From: Actinoallomurus soli | GTDB taxonomy: Bacteria > Actinomycetota > Actinomycetes > Streptosporangiales > Streptosporangiaceae | DNA length: 64,000 nucleotides | Assembly (NCBI RefSeq): GCF_024055715.1 | Contig: NZ_JAMXMV010000007.1 | Span: forward strand, 186,001-250,000 | Direction of reading: 5' to 3' | In this document: positions 1 through 8,371 of the stretch, piece by piece | Layout of the letters: every line of letters starts with the position of its first letter | Numbering within the stretch: position 1 is the first letter of the stretch | Notes under the pieces: generated by a model | Told to the model about the DNA's origin: nothing | Databases searched by the model: none | What the model saw: the letters and a program-made list of their open reading frames with translations, nothing else | Translations under genes and position numbers: made by a program

Positions 1-488
1 TCATTGCGCGTGCCGGCACGCTGGAGGTGCATGGGTGGGATGAGCAGTCCCTCGGACATCAGGTCGGTGACACCCATGCCAGGATTGCCGCCGATGTCGG
101 GCACGTGGGCCGCGGTGCCGGTGAATCCGACCAGCACGCCACCGTGGAAGATCGGGGTCACCATGGCGATGTCGGGCAGGTGCCCGGTGCCGATCCACGG
201 GTCGTTGGTGATGACGATGTCACCATCGCACCAGGTCTCGACCGGGAATCTCTCCAGCAGACGCCCGGTGAGCACACTCATCAGCGCGGCGAAGGCCGGG
301 ATTCCCGCTCGGCATTCGGCGATCGTGCGGCCCGACCGGTTCATCAGCACGACGGTGTAGTCGTTGGACTCGCGGATGATCGTCGAGAACGCCGTGCGCA
401 GCAGGGTCGTCGCCGCCTCATCGGTGACCGAGACCAACCGGCTCCACCACACCTCGAGCTTGATGGGGTCGAACCCGTCAGTCGTCAC
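1..488 (-). CDS. Hydantoinase B/oxoprolinase family protein, N-terminal part (cut by window start)
   Basis: Reading leftwards from a GTG at 488, the frame stays open for 162 codons to the window edge. The protein begins VTTDGFDPIKLEVWW and contains VVLMNRSGRTIAECRAG, ITNDPWIGTGHLPDIAM and AAHVPDIGG, all typical of the N-terminus of the HyuB/oxoprolinase beta family (usually 550-700 residues). The family forms ATP-dependent amidohydrolases or acetone/acetophenone carboxylase-like enzymes with an HyuA partner. The start overlaps the end of the DUF4387 gene by 11 bases, so the two are translationally coupled. The substrate is unknown; the AtuA/DUF4387 neighbours point to catabolism of an acyl or terpenoid acid. 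The C-terminal part and any hyuA lie outside the window. Confidence 0.88.
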   Translation of the reverse strand, partial: MTTDGFDPIKLEVWWSRLVSVTDEAATTLLRTAFSTIIRESNDYTVVLMNRSGRTIAECRAGIPAFAALMSVLTGRLLERFPVETWCDGDIVITNDPWIGTGHLPDIAMVTPIFHGGVLVGFTGTAAHVPDIGGNPGMGVTDLMSEGLLIPPMHLQRAGTRN

Positions 489-837
489 GGCCGCGGCCCT
501 TCGTGATCAGGTCATCATCTTCCGTGGGCGGTACGACGACGCCGGCCAGCGGGACGTGGTGCTGCCCTGCGTGCATGTCCCGGTCGTGCAGGCCGCCCTG
601 CACCACCGGGCGGGGGAAGGACACCTTGACCACGCACAGGTCGGGAATCCGGAAGATCCGCAGCGACTCCGCGGCGACGTGGTACAGCTCGCTGATCAGT
701 TCGGCGGTGATGAGGGCGTCCGCGATCCGATAGGTCCGGTCGTCGGGCATGAACGCCTCGAGGGTCAGCCAGAACGGGCCGGCGTTCTTCGACCGCACCT
801 CGATCGCGAGCTCGCCCAGCGTGCTGGAATCCGTCAT
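478..837 (-). CDS. DUF4387 family protein (AtuA-associated)
   Basis: This is a 119-residue protein starting MTDSSTLGELAIEVRSKNAG. The segment IRSKNAGPFWLTL-like, followed by YRIADALITAELISELYHV, matches the DUF4387 family, a small domain found beside or fused to AtuA (DUF1446) proteins. Its ATG at 837 overlaps the atuA-like stop as ATGA, and its own stop overlaps the hydantoinase B start. It is therefore the middle gene of a tight three-gene operon. No catalytic residues are assigned in this family. A structural or specificity subunit of the AtuA-like enzyme is inferred from the conserved neighbourhood only. Confidence 0.85.
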   Translation of the reverse strand: MTDSSTLGELAIEVRSKNAGPFWLTLEAFMPDDRTYRIADALITAELISELYHVAAESLRIFRIPDLCVVKVSFPRPVVQGGLHDRDMHAGQHHVPLAGVVVPPTEDDDLITKGRGRDD

Positions 838-2222
838 CGAGTCACCTCCGGCATCTCCAGGCGGAACAGTTCGGTCGGCGAATCGGTGTCGACGACGTGG
901 TTGAGCACGAACTCGTAGGCCGCACCCCGGTCGATGTGTGCGGGCGAGGTGGCGAACGCGAAGCTGGGCAGATGGTTCATGGCCGGCGTCGGCAGGTGCA
1001 GGAGCAGCGGGTTGGCCAGCTGCGAGATCGCCGTCGCCGTCTGCTGGTCCCGCGCGTTGACCAGCAGCATCACGCCCACCTCCTGGGGCGTGGCCGGCGC
1101 CGGGTCCAACTCGCCGAGGACCGCGTTGTAGCCGTACAACCGGATGTCGGCGTCCCACTCCTCGGGCACCAGCCCCAGCACTTGGACGACCCGCTCGGCC
1201 AGCAGCTTGCGCAGCAGTCCCGCCCACTCGTCGATGCCGCGCAGCACCTGCGGGTCCCGGATGCCGACGAAGGACACCGTCTCGTATCCGGTGATCGCCG
1301 CGCCCTCCAGCTTGACCGTGTACTGCTCGGCCGGCTCGAACCGAGAACCCTCCACACGCACCACACGGTCGTTGACGGGCATGTAGCGCGCCTCGGTCAC
1401 GTCGATCGTGCCGCCGGGCTCGCGCATCCGGTACGGGTCGGCGGTTTCGTAGAGCATGTGCGCGGCCACGGACATCGGCGTGCACGACGTGTCCAGGTCC
1501 AACGGCTCGACAGTGAAGCCGCCGTGGTCGATCCGGGCGAACACGCCGCCGGAGCGCGGGTCGGTGGTGCACAAACCCCCGCACTCGATGATCTTCGCTG
1601 CGTGCCAGGTGGGACCGGGTGGCATGCCGCGCATCAGTGGGACGGCCGCGGACACGGCCGTGTCGGTCGCCCGTCCAGCGAGCACCACGTCCGCACCGCC
1701 CCGCAGCGCCTGCTCGATGGGCTCATGCCCCATCACGCCGACGATGTGCACACAGCGGTCGAGTGTCGCCCGGTCGAGTTCGATGCTGGGCGGCAGCGGG
1801 TGAATGGCACCTCGGTCGAGCGCGGGCAGCAGGGTCTCGGTGCGCTGTTCGCTGAAGATCTTCGCGACGGTCAGGTCCAGTCCTGCCTCCAGGCAGATCC
1901 CGTGCACGATGTCGGCGATCCATTCCACGCCCGAGTCGGTTCCCGAGGTGCCGCAGGAGCCGATGACCAGCGGGATGCCCGCGCCACTCGCGGCCGCCAG
2001 GAGTAGCCGCAGATCGTGCCTGACGGCGCGCTCCGTGGTCTTCGCCCGCCCGGTACCCAGGTAGTAGGGGCCCGAGTCGGTCGAGCCGCCGTCCACGGCG
2101 ATGACGTCGGGGCCGAGCGAGAGGCCACGGGTGATGGTGTCGGGATGGAAGCCGGCACCGAGCATGCCGGCGGGCACCAGGATGCCCACGCTGCCGCGCG
2201 GTGGACTTGGTTGTCGCGTCAT
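834..2222 (-). CDS. AtuA-family (DUF1446) acyclic terpene utilization-like protein
   Basis: This 462-residue protein opens with VGILVPAGMLGAGFHPDTI and continues IAVDGGSTDSGPYYLGTG and LVIGSCGTSGTDSGVEWIAD. These are hallmark Gly/Asp-rich segments of the AtuA/DUF1446 family. The family was named from Pseudomonas citronellol and geraniol degradation and also occurs in hydantoinase-type operons. The length fits a protein with only the AtuA core and a separate DUF4387 subunit, as found here immediately downstream. It is the first gene of the leftward operon, 104 bp from the divergent gntR gene. The exact reaction is not established for most members, so the substrate remains open. Confidence 0.85.
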   Translation of the reverse strand: MTRQPSPPRGSVGILVPAGMLGAGFHPDTITRGLSLGPDVIAVDGGSTDSGPYYLGTGRAKTTERAVRHDLRLLLAAASGAGIPLVIGSCGTSGTDSGVEWIADIVHGICLEAGLDLTVAKIFSEQRTETLLPALDRGAIHPLPPSIELDRATLDRCVHIVGVMGHEPIEQALRGGADVVLAGRATDTAVSAAVPLMRGMPPGPTWHAAKIIECGGLCTTDPRSGGVFARIDHGGFTVEPLDLDTSCTPMSVAAHMLYETADPYRMREPGGTIDVTEARYMPVNDRVVRVEGSRFEPAEQYTVKLEGAAITGYETVSFVGIRDPQVLRGIDEWAGLLRKLLAERVVQVLGLVPEEWDADIRLYGYNAVLGELDPAPATPQEVGVMLLVNARDQQTATAISQLANPLLLHLPTPAMNHLPSFAFATSPAHIDRGAAYEFVLNHVVDTDSPTELFRLEMPEVTR

Positions 2223-2245
2223 CTGCGGTCTCCCGAGTGGGCTAG

Positions 2246-2300
2246 TTTTGCTATAGCGTACTTGCTATAGCAAGTATCAGCCTTCGTCAAGCTATATGCC
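2246..2300. promoter_or_regulatory. Palindromic operator array between the AtuA operon and gntR
   Basis: A perfect 18-bp palindrome, TACTTGCTATAGCAAGTA, lies at 2259-2276. A second TTGCTATAGC copy lies 14 bp upstream at 2248-2257, and a degenerate GCTATATGCC lies at 2291-2300. The array sits in the 104-bp gap between two divergent genes, one of which encodes a GntR regulator. That is the usual position of the regulator's own operator. It is also clearly AT-richer than its surroundings, so promoter elements probably overlap it. The binding protein is inferred, not shown. Confidence 0.7.
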
Positions 2301-2326
2301 ACAGCAACAAGGGCTAGGTTGAGACC

Positions 2327-3007
2327 ATGAGTTCCGAGCGTTCCGACCTGCCGCCGCTGTTCCGCGGCCAGTCCCTGGCCGAACAGGCGTACCAGGCGAT
2401 CCGCGAGGGCATCGCCACCGGCCTGTTCGGCAGCGGCGAGCGCGTCACCGAACGCGGCCTGGCGGCCCGGTTGCAGGTCAGCCCGACCCCGGTTCGGGAG
2501 GCCCTGCGCCGGTTGGAACAGGAGGGGCTGATCGAACGGGTTTCGGCCCGCCAGCTACGCGTGGTCGACCACTCCGCGGAAACGTTGCGCGAACTCATGC
2601 TGACGGGTGCCGCGCTGCGCGCGATGGAGGCCCGGTTCGCGACACACAAGATCACCGACGCCGCGCTCGACCGGATGGAACGTCTGATCGACACCCTGGT
2701 CAACGAGCGCGACCTGGACAATTCCGAGCGCATGCGGCTTGCTCGCGAATTCGACGCGGAAATCGAGCGCGCGGCCAACAATCCCACGCTGCGCAGCATG
2801 ATCGTCAGCCTGTCCGTGGTCGGCCAGGAACGGCGAGCGCGGTCCGTGGAGTCCACGGCCACGCACCCCGAGGTGGGCCGGCAACGAATCCGGGACCACC
2901 ATGACATCCTGGCGGCGCTGCGCAGCCGCGACCCCGACCTGGTCGAACGGGTCTTTCACCAGCACGCCATCGCAGGCGTCGATCTCCTGCTCGACGACCT
3001 CGACTGA
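2327..3007 (+). CDS. GntR/FadR-type transcriptional regulator
   Basis: The protein has 226 residues. Residues about 12-80 form a GntR winged helix (LAEQAYQAIREGIATGLF, then VSPTPVREALRRLEQEGLI). Residues about 88-218 form an all-helical FCD ligand-binding domain ending in a DHHDILAALRSRDPDLVERV segment. FCD domains bind small carboxylic acids, often with a metal. The usual first FCD His (FH) is FD here (EFDAEIERAA), so metal binding may be altered. It is divergent to the AtuA operon with a palindrome between, and is most likely its ligand-responsive repressor. Confidence 0.9.
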   Translation: MSSERSDLPPLFRGQSLAEQAYQAIREGIATGLFGSGERVTERGLAARLQVSPTPVREALRRLEQEGLIERVSARQLRVVDHSAETLRELMLTGAALRAMEARFATHKITDAALDRMERLIDTLVNERDLDNSERMRLAREFDAEIERAANNPTLRSMIVSLSVVGQERRARSVESTATHPEVGRQRIRDHHDILAALRSRDPDLVERVFHQHAIAGVDLLLDDLD

Positions 3008-3096
3008 CTGACCGGGTGACTCGGCCCCAACCGGATCGGGCCTTGGCCGGCAACTCGCGCAAGTCCGAACCATGATCGCGAAATGTCACCGGCACA

Positions 3097-3504
3097 CTAG
3101 CCGAGGAGGGCGTAGACGGTGGTGGCGTGGGCCGCGACGGCACCGCCGGCGGCCAGCTCGACGTCCGCGAAGGCCAGCGTGCGGCCGATCTTGGTGATCC
3201 GCGCCGTGACGACCACGTCGGCGTCCACGACCGGACGCTGGAAGGTGCTGGACTGCTGCACGGTCGTCATCGGCACGTACGCGCCGCGCGCCGCCGCTAC
3301 GGCGATCACCGTGGCCGTGTCCGCGGCGGCCATCAGCGCCTGGCCGGACAGCGACCCGCCCTCCCGGGCCAGCCTCGGCGACCAGGGCAGGCGCAGCACC
3401 GCGACCCGGTCGCCGACCTCCTCGACGACCAGGCCCAGGTCCTGCACCCAGGGCGCGAAGTTCTCCTTCAGGATCGCGTTGCCGTCGGCGGCGCTCAGCG
3501 TCAT
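3097..3504 (-). CDS. PaaI-family hotdog-fold thioesterase
   Basis: The protein has 135 residues, the normal size for a single hotdog domain. The segments GGSLSGQALMAAADTATVIAV and VPMTTVQQSSTFQRPV place it in the PaaI/YdiI-like acyl-CoA thioesterase group. The glycine-rich turn and the long central helix that carries the active site are present. It lies downstream of the TrmA-like gene on the same strand, but a strong hairpin separates them, so it probably has its own promoter. The acyl-CoA substrate cannot be deduced. Confidence 0.85.
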   Translation of the reverse strand: MTLSAADGNAILKENFAPWVQDLGLVVEEVGDRVAVLRLPWSPRLAREGGSLSGQALMAAADTATVIAVAAARGAYVPMTTVQQSSTFQRPVVDADVVVTARITKIGRTLAFADVELAAGGAVAAHATTVYALLG

Positions 3505-3542
3505 GGCGCCATCATCCCCGACCGGCGGTCTCGGGCAAGCCC

Positions 3543-3574
3543 CTCGCCGAGGCGCGCACGCGCGCCTCGGCGAG
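3543..3574 (-). terminator. Strong hairpin terminator after the TrmA-like gene
   Basis: Two perfect 14-base arms (3543-3556 and 3561-3574, left arm CTCGCCGAGGCGCG) enclose a 4-base loop. The hairpin begins 10 bp beyond the stop of the leftward TrmA-like gene. There is no U-tract, as is usual in high-GC actinobacteria. Confidence 0.75.
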
Positions 3575-3583
3575 ACGCCGGAG

Positions 3584-4846
3584 TCAGCCCCTGATCAGGG
3601 TGGCGACGCACTCCACGTGCTGGGTCATCGGGAAGGCGTCGAACGCGCGCAGCGCGGACAGCGTCCAGCCGTACTCGGAGAAGAACGCCAGGTCGCGGGC
3701 CAGGGTGGCCGGATCGCACGAGACGTACGCGATCCGGCGGCCGGCGAGCTCCGCCACGCGCTTGACGACGTCCCGGCCGGCGCCGGTGCGCGGCGGGTCC
3801 AGGACGACGAGGTCGGCGCGGTTCAGCGTGGACTTGCCGCGGCCGAACTTGATCTGGTCGAGGACCTGCTCGACCTCGCCGCGTTCCACGGACACGTGCG
3901 GGAGGTCGCGGAGGTTGAAGCGGGCGTCGCGGACGGCCTGCCCCTCCGACTCGATCCCGACGACCAGGCCGTCCGAGCCGACGGCCTCGCCGAGCACGCC
4001 GGCGAACAGGCCCGCGCCACAGTACAGGTCGACGGCGATGTCGCCCTTCCGGGGCTCCAGCGTGTCCAGGACGGCCGCGGCGAGCGTCTCGGCGGCGCCG
4101 GGGTGGACCTGCCAGAATCCGCTGCCGCTGACCTGCCACAGCCGCCCGGCGGCCTCCTCGCGGACGAACGGCGGCTTGTCCTCCCGCTTACCGCTGACGA
4201 GGCGTACGGGCGCGTCCATGCGGGGGACGCGGGCCCGGCCCCGGCTGGACAGGACGGCCAGGCGGTCGCCCGTGCCCGCCGACGCGATCGCCTCGACGCC
4301 GGTGGCGCCGGGCCAGCGCTTGCGCTCGATACCGAGCGCCTCGACCTGCGGGTGGGCGATCAGGCACTCGTCGATGGGCTCGATCTGGTGGGAGCGGTGC
4401 TTGCGAAGGCCGATCACGCCGTCGCGGCGGACCGCGAACTGCACCCGGGTCCGCCAGCCGAGGCCGTCCGGGGCGCCCGGCACCTCCTCGACGACGACGT
4501 CGCGCTCGATGCCGGCCAGCCGGCGGAGCTGCTCCTGGACGACCTCGGCCTTCAGCCGCCGCTGCGCGGGCAGGGAGGCGTGCTGCCAGTCGCAGCCGCC
4601 GCAGCGGCCCGGGCCGGCGAACGGGCAGGGTGCCTGGACCCGGTCCGGAGACGCCTCCAGGATCTCCACTGCGTCGGCGCGCAGGAAGTTCTTGGTCTCC
4701 TGCGTCACCCGGGCACGTACGCGCTCGCCCGGCAGGGTGTGCCGGACGAACACGACGCGCCCGTCGTGCCGGGCCACACACCAGCCGCCGTTGGCGACCG
4801 CTCCGATCTGGAGTTCGATCAGCTCAGACGATTCCACCGGCGGCAC
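3584..4846 (-). CDS. TrmA/RlmD-family class I SAM-dependent RNA (uracil-C5) methyltransferase
   Basis: The protein has 420 residues. An N-terminal TRAM domain (about 8-62) is followed by Cys74, Cys82 and Cys85 (CPFAGPGRCGGCDWQH), the start of a [4Fe-4S]-type cluster, with a likely fourth ligand in IDECLIAHP. The C-terminal Rossmann domain has DLYCGAGLFAG, VLDPPRTGAG and the catalytic YVSCDPATLARDL motif. It methylates uridine at C5 in tRNA or rRNA; which site cannot be told from sequence. Its start lies 23 bp inside the upstream permease gene, so the two are coupled. Methyltransferase plus K+ permease plus two TrkA genes is a conserved actinobacterial arrangement. Confidence 0.88.
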   Translation of the reverse strand: MPPVESSELIELQIGAVANGGWCVARHDGRVVFVRHTLPGERVRARVTQETKNFLRADAVEILEASPDRVQAPCPFAGPGRCGGCDWQHASLPAQRRLKAEVVQEQLRRLAGIERDVVVEEVPGAPDGLGWRTRVQFAVRRDGVIGLRKHRSHQIEPIDECLIAHPQVEALGIERKRWPGATGVEAIASAGTGDRLAVLSSRGRARVPRMDAPVRLVSGKREDKPPFVREEAAGRLWQVSGSGFWQVHPGAAETLAAAVLDTLEPRKGDIAVDLYCGAGLFAGVLGEAVGSDGLVVGIESEGQAVRDARFNLRDLPHVSVERGEVEQVLDQIKFGRGKSTLNRADLVVLDPPRTGAGRDVVKRVAELAGRRIAYVSCDPATLARDLAFFSEYGWTLSALRAFDAFPMTQHVECVATLIRG

Positions 4847-6860
4847 GGGTCCCCTCCGATTCGACTTCTTGCTCTGGGCCGTACGGGCGGCGTACGGAGC
4901 CGGGGGCCGGCGGCTCGAACCGGCCCTTGAGGCGGTCGGACGAGGCGAGCTGCCAGGGCACGCTCGTGACCATCACACCGGGCTGGAACAGCAGGCGCGT
5001 CTTCAGTCGGAGCGCGCTCTGGTTGTGCAGCAGGTGCTCCCACCAGCGTCCCACGACGTACTCGGGCAGGAACACGGTGACCACGTCGCGGGGGCTGCGC
5101 CGCCGGACGCTCTTGACGTACTCCAGGATGGGCCGCGTGATCTCTCGGTACGGCGAGTCGAGGATCTTCAGCGGCACGGGCAGCTCCTGCGCGTCCCACT
5201 CCTCCTGGAGCCGCTGCGACTCCTCGGGGTCCACCGCGACGGTCACCGCCTCCAGCGTCGAGGGGCGCGTGGCCCGCGCGTACGCCAGCGCCCGCATCGT
5301 CGGGCGGTGGATCTTGGAGACGAGAACGATGGCGTGGTTGCGGGAGGGCAGCGCGACGTCCTCCCCGGTGACGGCGAGCTCGGCGGCGACCCGGTCGTAG
5401 TGCCGCCGGATGCCCCGCATCATGAGGAACAGCACCGACATGGCGACGCAGGCGATCCACGCGCCGAGCAGGAACTTGGTGATCAGCACCACGACCAGCA
5501 CGATCGCGGTGACGATCCCGCCGAACGTGTTGATGGCCCGCGAGATCTTCATCCGCCGTCGGGCGGCCGGGTCGGTCTCGGTCCGCAGCAGGCGGTTCCA
5601 GTGCCGGACCATGCCGGTCTGGCTCACCGTGAAGGAGACGAACACGCCGACGATGTACAGCTGGATCAGCGACGTGACCGAGGCGTCGTACGCGTAGATC
5701 AGCACGCCGGCCAGCGCGCCCAGGATGATGATGCCGTTGCTGAACGCCAGCCGGTCGCCGCGGGTGTGCAGCTGGCGGGGCAGGTAGCGGTTCTGCGCGA
5801 GCACCGAGCCGAGCACGGGAAAGCCGTTGAAGGCGGTGTTGGCGGCCAGCACGAGGATCAGGGCGGTCATCGTCGTGAGGTACGCGAAGCCCAGCGGGAA
5901 GTTGCTGAACACGGTGTGCGCGACCTGCGCGATCACCGGGTCCGGCGAGACCTCCCTGCCCGCCCGGTCCAGGATGCGGGCGCCCATCGCCGGGTCGCCG
6001 AACTTGGTCTTCGTGATGTACGCCAGCGCGACGATGCCGCCGAACATGGAGGCCGCGATCACTCCGAGCAGCAGCAGCGTGGCCGCGGCGTTCTTCCCCT
6101 TGGGCTTACGGAAGGCGGGCACGCCGTTGCTGATCGCCTCGACGCCGGTCAGCGCCGCGCAGCCGGAGGAGAAGGCGCGCAGCAGCAGGAAGACGAGCGC
6201 GAAGCCGCTGACGCCGACCGCCGTGCCGTGGATCGTCATGTCGGCGGTCGCGGCCCGCAGGTGCGCACCGAACGCCATGCGCGTGAAGCCCCAGATCAGC
6301 ATCAGGAAGACGCCGAACATGAACAGGTAGGTCGGGATGGCGAACGCGACGCCCGACTCCCGGATCCCCCGGAGGTTCATGATCGTCAAGATGGCGACGA
6401 TGAGGAGCGCGGCGAGGACCTTGTGCGGCTGCAGGAAGTGCAGGAGGGCGGCGAGGTTCTCGATCCCCGAGGACACCGACACCGCGACCGTCAGGACGTA
6501 GTCGACCATGAGGGCGCTGGCCACCACGATGCCGGCGTTGCCGCCCAGGTTGGTGGTGGCGACCTCGAAGTCGCCGCCGCCGCTGGTGTAGGCGCGGACG
6601 TTCTGGCGGTAGGACGCGACCACGGTGAGCATGATCACGATGACCGCCCCCGCCACCCAGGGCGTGAAGTGGTACGTCGCGAGCCCCGCGAGGCCGAGGG
6701 CGATCAGGATCTCCTGCGGGGCGTACGCCACCGACGACAGCGCGTCACTGGCGAACACCGGGAGGGCGATCGTCTTGGGAAGTGTCTGCTCGTGCGCTTG
6801 GGCGCTGCGGAGCGCCCGGCCGAGCAGGAGCCTCTTGACGAGGTCTGGAGCCTTCGACAC
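4824..6860 (-). CDS. KimA-like APC-superfamily potassium permease (copy 1)
   Basis: The 678-residue protein has about 12 membrane helices in its first 470 residues and a long cytoplasmic C-terminal region. The N-terminal segment LPVFASDALSSVAYAPQEIL, then GGGDFEVATTNLGGNAG and LTGVEAISNGVPAFRKPK, match the KimA/YdaO-type permeases of the APC family. Bacillus KimA is a high-affinity K+/H+ symporter controlled by c-di-AMP. Two TrkA-type cytoplasmic regulators are divergently encoded 170 bp away, which supports a K+ role. K+ specificity is inferred from family and context. A second copy lies at 9703-11703. Confidence 0.85.
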   Translation of the reverse strand: MSKAPDLVKRLLLGRALRSAQAHEQTLPKTIALPVFASDALSSVAYAPQEILIALGLAGLATYHFTPWVAGAVIVIMLTVVASYRQNVRAYTSGGGDFEVATTNLGGNAGIVVASALMVDYVLTVAVSVSSGIENLAALLHFLQPHKVLAALLIVAILTIMNLRGIRESGVAFAIPTYLFMFGVFLMLIWGFTRMAFGAHLRAATADMTIHGTAVGVSGFALVFLLLRAFSSGCAALTGVEAISNGVPAFRKPKGKNAAATLLLLGVIAASMFGGIVALAYITKTKFGDPAMGARILDRAGREVSPDPVIAQVAHTVFSNFPLGFAYLTTMTALILVLAANTAFNGFPVLGSVLAQNRYLPRQLHTRGDRLAFSNGIIILGALAGVLIYAYDASVTSLIQLYIVGVFVSFTVSQTGMVRHWNRLLRTETDPAARRRMKISRAINTFGGIVTAIVLVVVLITKFLLGAWIACVAMSVLFLMMRGIRRHYDRVAAELAVTGEDVALPSRNHAIVLVSKIHRPTMRALAYARATRPSTLEAVTVAVDPEESQRLQEEWDAQELPVPLKILDSPYREITRPILEYVKSVRRRSPRDVVTVFLPEYVVGRWWEHLLHNQSALRLKTRLLFQPGVMVTSVPWQLASSDRLKGRFEPPAPGSVRRPYGPEQEVESEGTRAAGGIV

Positions 6861-7031
6861 GACAGGTAAGGCTAGTCGTTCCTCCGACCGTGAGATCCCC
6901 CTCGCCCGGGGGATGAATGCAAGTGCCGCCCTTAAGACGGGTCAGGAAGTGCTCCGCGCACCCTGGGCTGTGTAGGTTTCATCAGGTCAAGCGGAGCCAA
7001 GCGGACGGCACCGGCGCCGGGAAGGACGACC
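6861..7031. promoter_or_regulatory. Divergent promoter region between the KimA-like gene and the trkA pair
   Basis: This 171-bp intergenic region separates a leftward permease from rightward regulators. It contains one clear hairpin at 6895-6914: arms ATCCCCC and GGGGGAT around a 6-base loop. I see none of the conserved c-di-AMP (ydaO) riboswitch blocks and no copy of the CGTTAGG array found at the second permease. Promoter elements cannot be assigned with confidence. Confidence 0.4.
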
Positions 7032-7700
7032 GTGCATATCGTGATCATGGGTTGCGGGCGAGTGGGATCCACCCTCGCCCACATCCTGGAGGACAAAGGC
7101 CATACCGTGGCCATCATCGATCAGAGCCCCGAGGCGTTCCGCCGGCTGCGCGGCGGCTTCAAGGGGCGCCGGATCACCGGGTTCGGATTCGACCGCGACG
7201 TGCTGGTCGAGGCCGGGATCGAGCAGGCCTCCGCTTTCGTCGCCGTCAGCAGCGGCGACAACTCCAACATCATCTCGGCCCGCGTCGCCCGCGAGACCTT
7301 CGGCGTGGAGAACGTCGTCGCGCGGATCTACGACCCCCGGCGGGCCGAGGTCTACCAGCGGCTCGGCATCCCGACCGTCGCGACCGTCCGCTGGACCGCC
7401 GACCAGATGATCCGGCGGCTGCTGCCCGAGGGCGTGTCCTCGCTCTGGAGGGACCCGACCGGCGAGGTGGTGCTGGCCGAGGTGCAGTCGGACCCGAAGT
7501 GGATCGGCGCCAAGGTCTCGGCGCTGGAGGAGGCCGCCAAGACGCGCGTCGCGTTCCTGTCCCGCATGGGCGAGGCGCTGGTGCCCACCGGCGACACCGT
7601 CATCCAGGACGGCGACGTCGTCCACGTGATGGCGGCGTCCTCCGACATCGAACGCATCAACGACGCCGTGTCCCAGCGGCCCGAGCAGAGGGTGGAGTAA
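7032..7700 (+). CDS. TrkA-type K+ uptake regulatory protein (RCK_N + RCK_C), first of pair
   Basis: The protein has 222 residues from a GTG start. A Rossmann RCK_N domain begins MHIVIMGCGRVGSTLAHIL with a GxGxxG dinucleotide-binding motif and an acidic residue after strand 2 (AIIDQSP). SGDNSNIISARVARE follows, then a TrkA_C domain from about residue 140. In actinobacteria such proteins (CeoB-like) gate a membrane K+ transporter after binding NAD(H) or nucleotides. Its stop overlaps the start of the next trkA gene by one base (TAATG). Here the likely partner is the divergent KimA-like permease. Confidence 0.88.
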   Translation: MHIVIMGCGRVGSTLAHILEDKGHTVAIIDQSPEAFRRLRGGFKGRRITGFGFDRDVLVEAGIEQASAFVAVSSGDNSNIISARVARETFGVENVVARIYDPRRAEVYQRLGIPTVATVRWTADQMIRRLLPEGVSSLWRDPTGEVVLAEVQSDPKWIGAKVSALEEAAKTRVAFLSRMGEALVPTGDTVIQDGDVVHVMAASSDIERINDAVSQRPEQRVE

Positions 7701-8359
7701 TGCGGGTCGCCATCGCCGGAGCGGGCGCCGTGGGCCGTTCCATCGCCCAGGAGCTCCTCGAGAACGGCCACGAGGTCCTGCTCATCGACAAGAACCCCCG
7801 GTCGATCAAGGTCGAGGCGGTGCCGCGCGCCGAGTGGCTGCTCGCGGACGCCTGCGAGATCGCCTCCCTCGACGACGCGGGCCTGGAGCGCTGCCACGTC
7901 GTCGTCGCGGCGAGCGGGGACGACAAGGTCAACCTGGTCGTCTCGCTGCTCGCCAAGACCGAGTACGGCGTCCCCCGCGTCGTCGCACGGATCAACCACC
8001 CCAAGAACGAATGGCTCTTCAACGAGTCCTGGGGGGTCGACGTCGCGGTCTCCACGCCCCGCCTGCTGTCCGCGCTGGTCGAGGAGGCCGTCAGCGTCGG
8101 CGACCTGGTCCGGCTGATGACCTTCCGGCAGGGTGAGGCGAACCTCGTCGAGCTGACCCTGCCCGAGGACGCCCCGCTCGCCGGTCAGCTGGTCGGCTCG
8201 GTGACCTGGCCGCGCGACACCGCGCTCGTGGCGATCCTGCGGGAGGGCCGGGTGCTGGTGCCCAGCCCGGACGACACCCTCGAGGCCGGGGACGAGCTGA
8301 TGTTCGTCGCCAGCCAGGACGTCGAGGACGAGCTCGGCGACCTGCTGTCGGCGCACTGA
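7700..8359 (+). CDS. TrkA-type K+ uptake regulatory protein, second of pair
   Basis: The ATG at 7700 shares its A with the stop of the preceding trkA gene. The 219-residue product has MRVAIAGAGAVGRSIAQEL (GxGxxG), the acidic LLIDKNP after strand 2, ASGDDKVNLVVSLLAKTE and a C-terminal RCK_C region ending GDELMFVASQDVEDEL. It is a paralogue of the preceding protein (CeoC-like), and the two probably form a hetero-oligomeric gating ring. Co-translation keeps their amounts equal. It converges on the DUF3159 gene with only 12 bp between. Confidence 0.88.
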   Translation: MRVAIAGAGAVGRSIAQELLENGHEVLLIDKNPRSIKVEAVPRAEWLLADACEIASLDDAGLERCHVVVAASGDDKVNLVVSLLAKTEYGVPRVVARINHPKNEWLFNESWGVDVAVSTPRLLSALVEEAVSVGDLVRLMTFRQGEANLVELTLPEDAPLAGQLVGSVTWPRDTALVAILREGRVLVPSPDDTLEAGDELMFVASQDVEDELGDLLSAH

Positions 8360-8371
8360 CCCGCGCCGGGG

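Noticed and set aside
3600-6869. A 1089-codon open frame on the plus strand
   Set aside because: It lies antisense to the methyltransferase and permease genes and has a low-complexity Arg/Asp/Glu composition.
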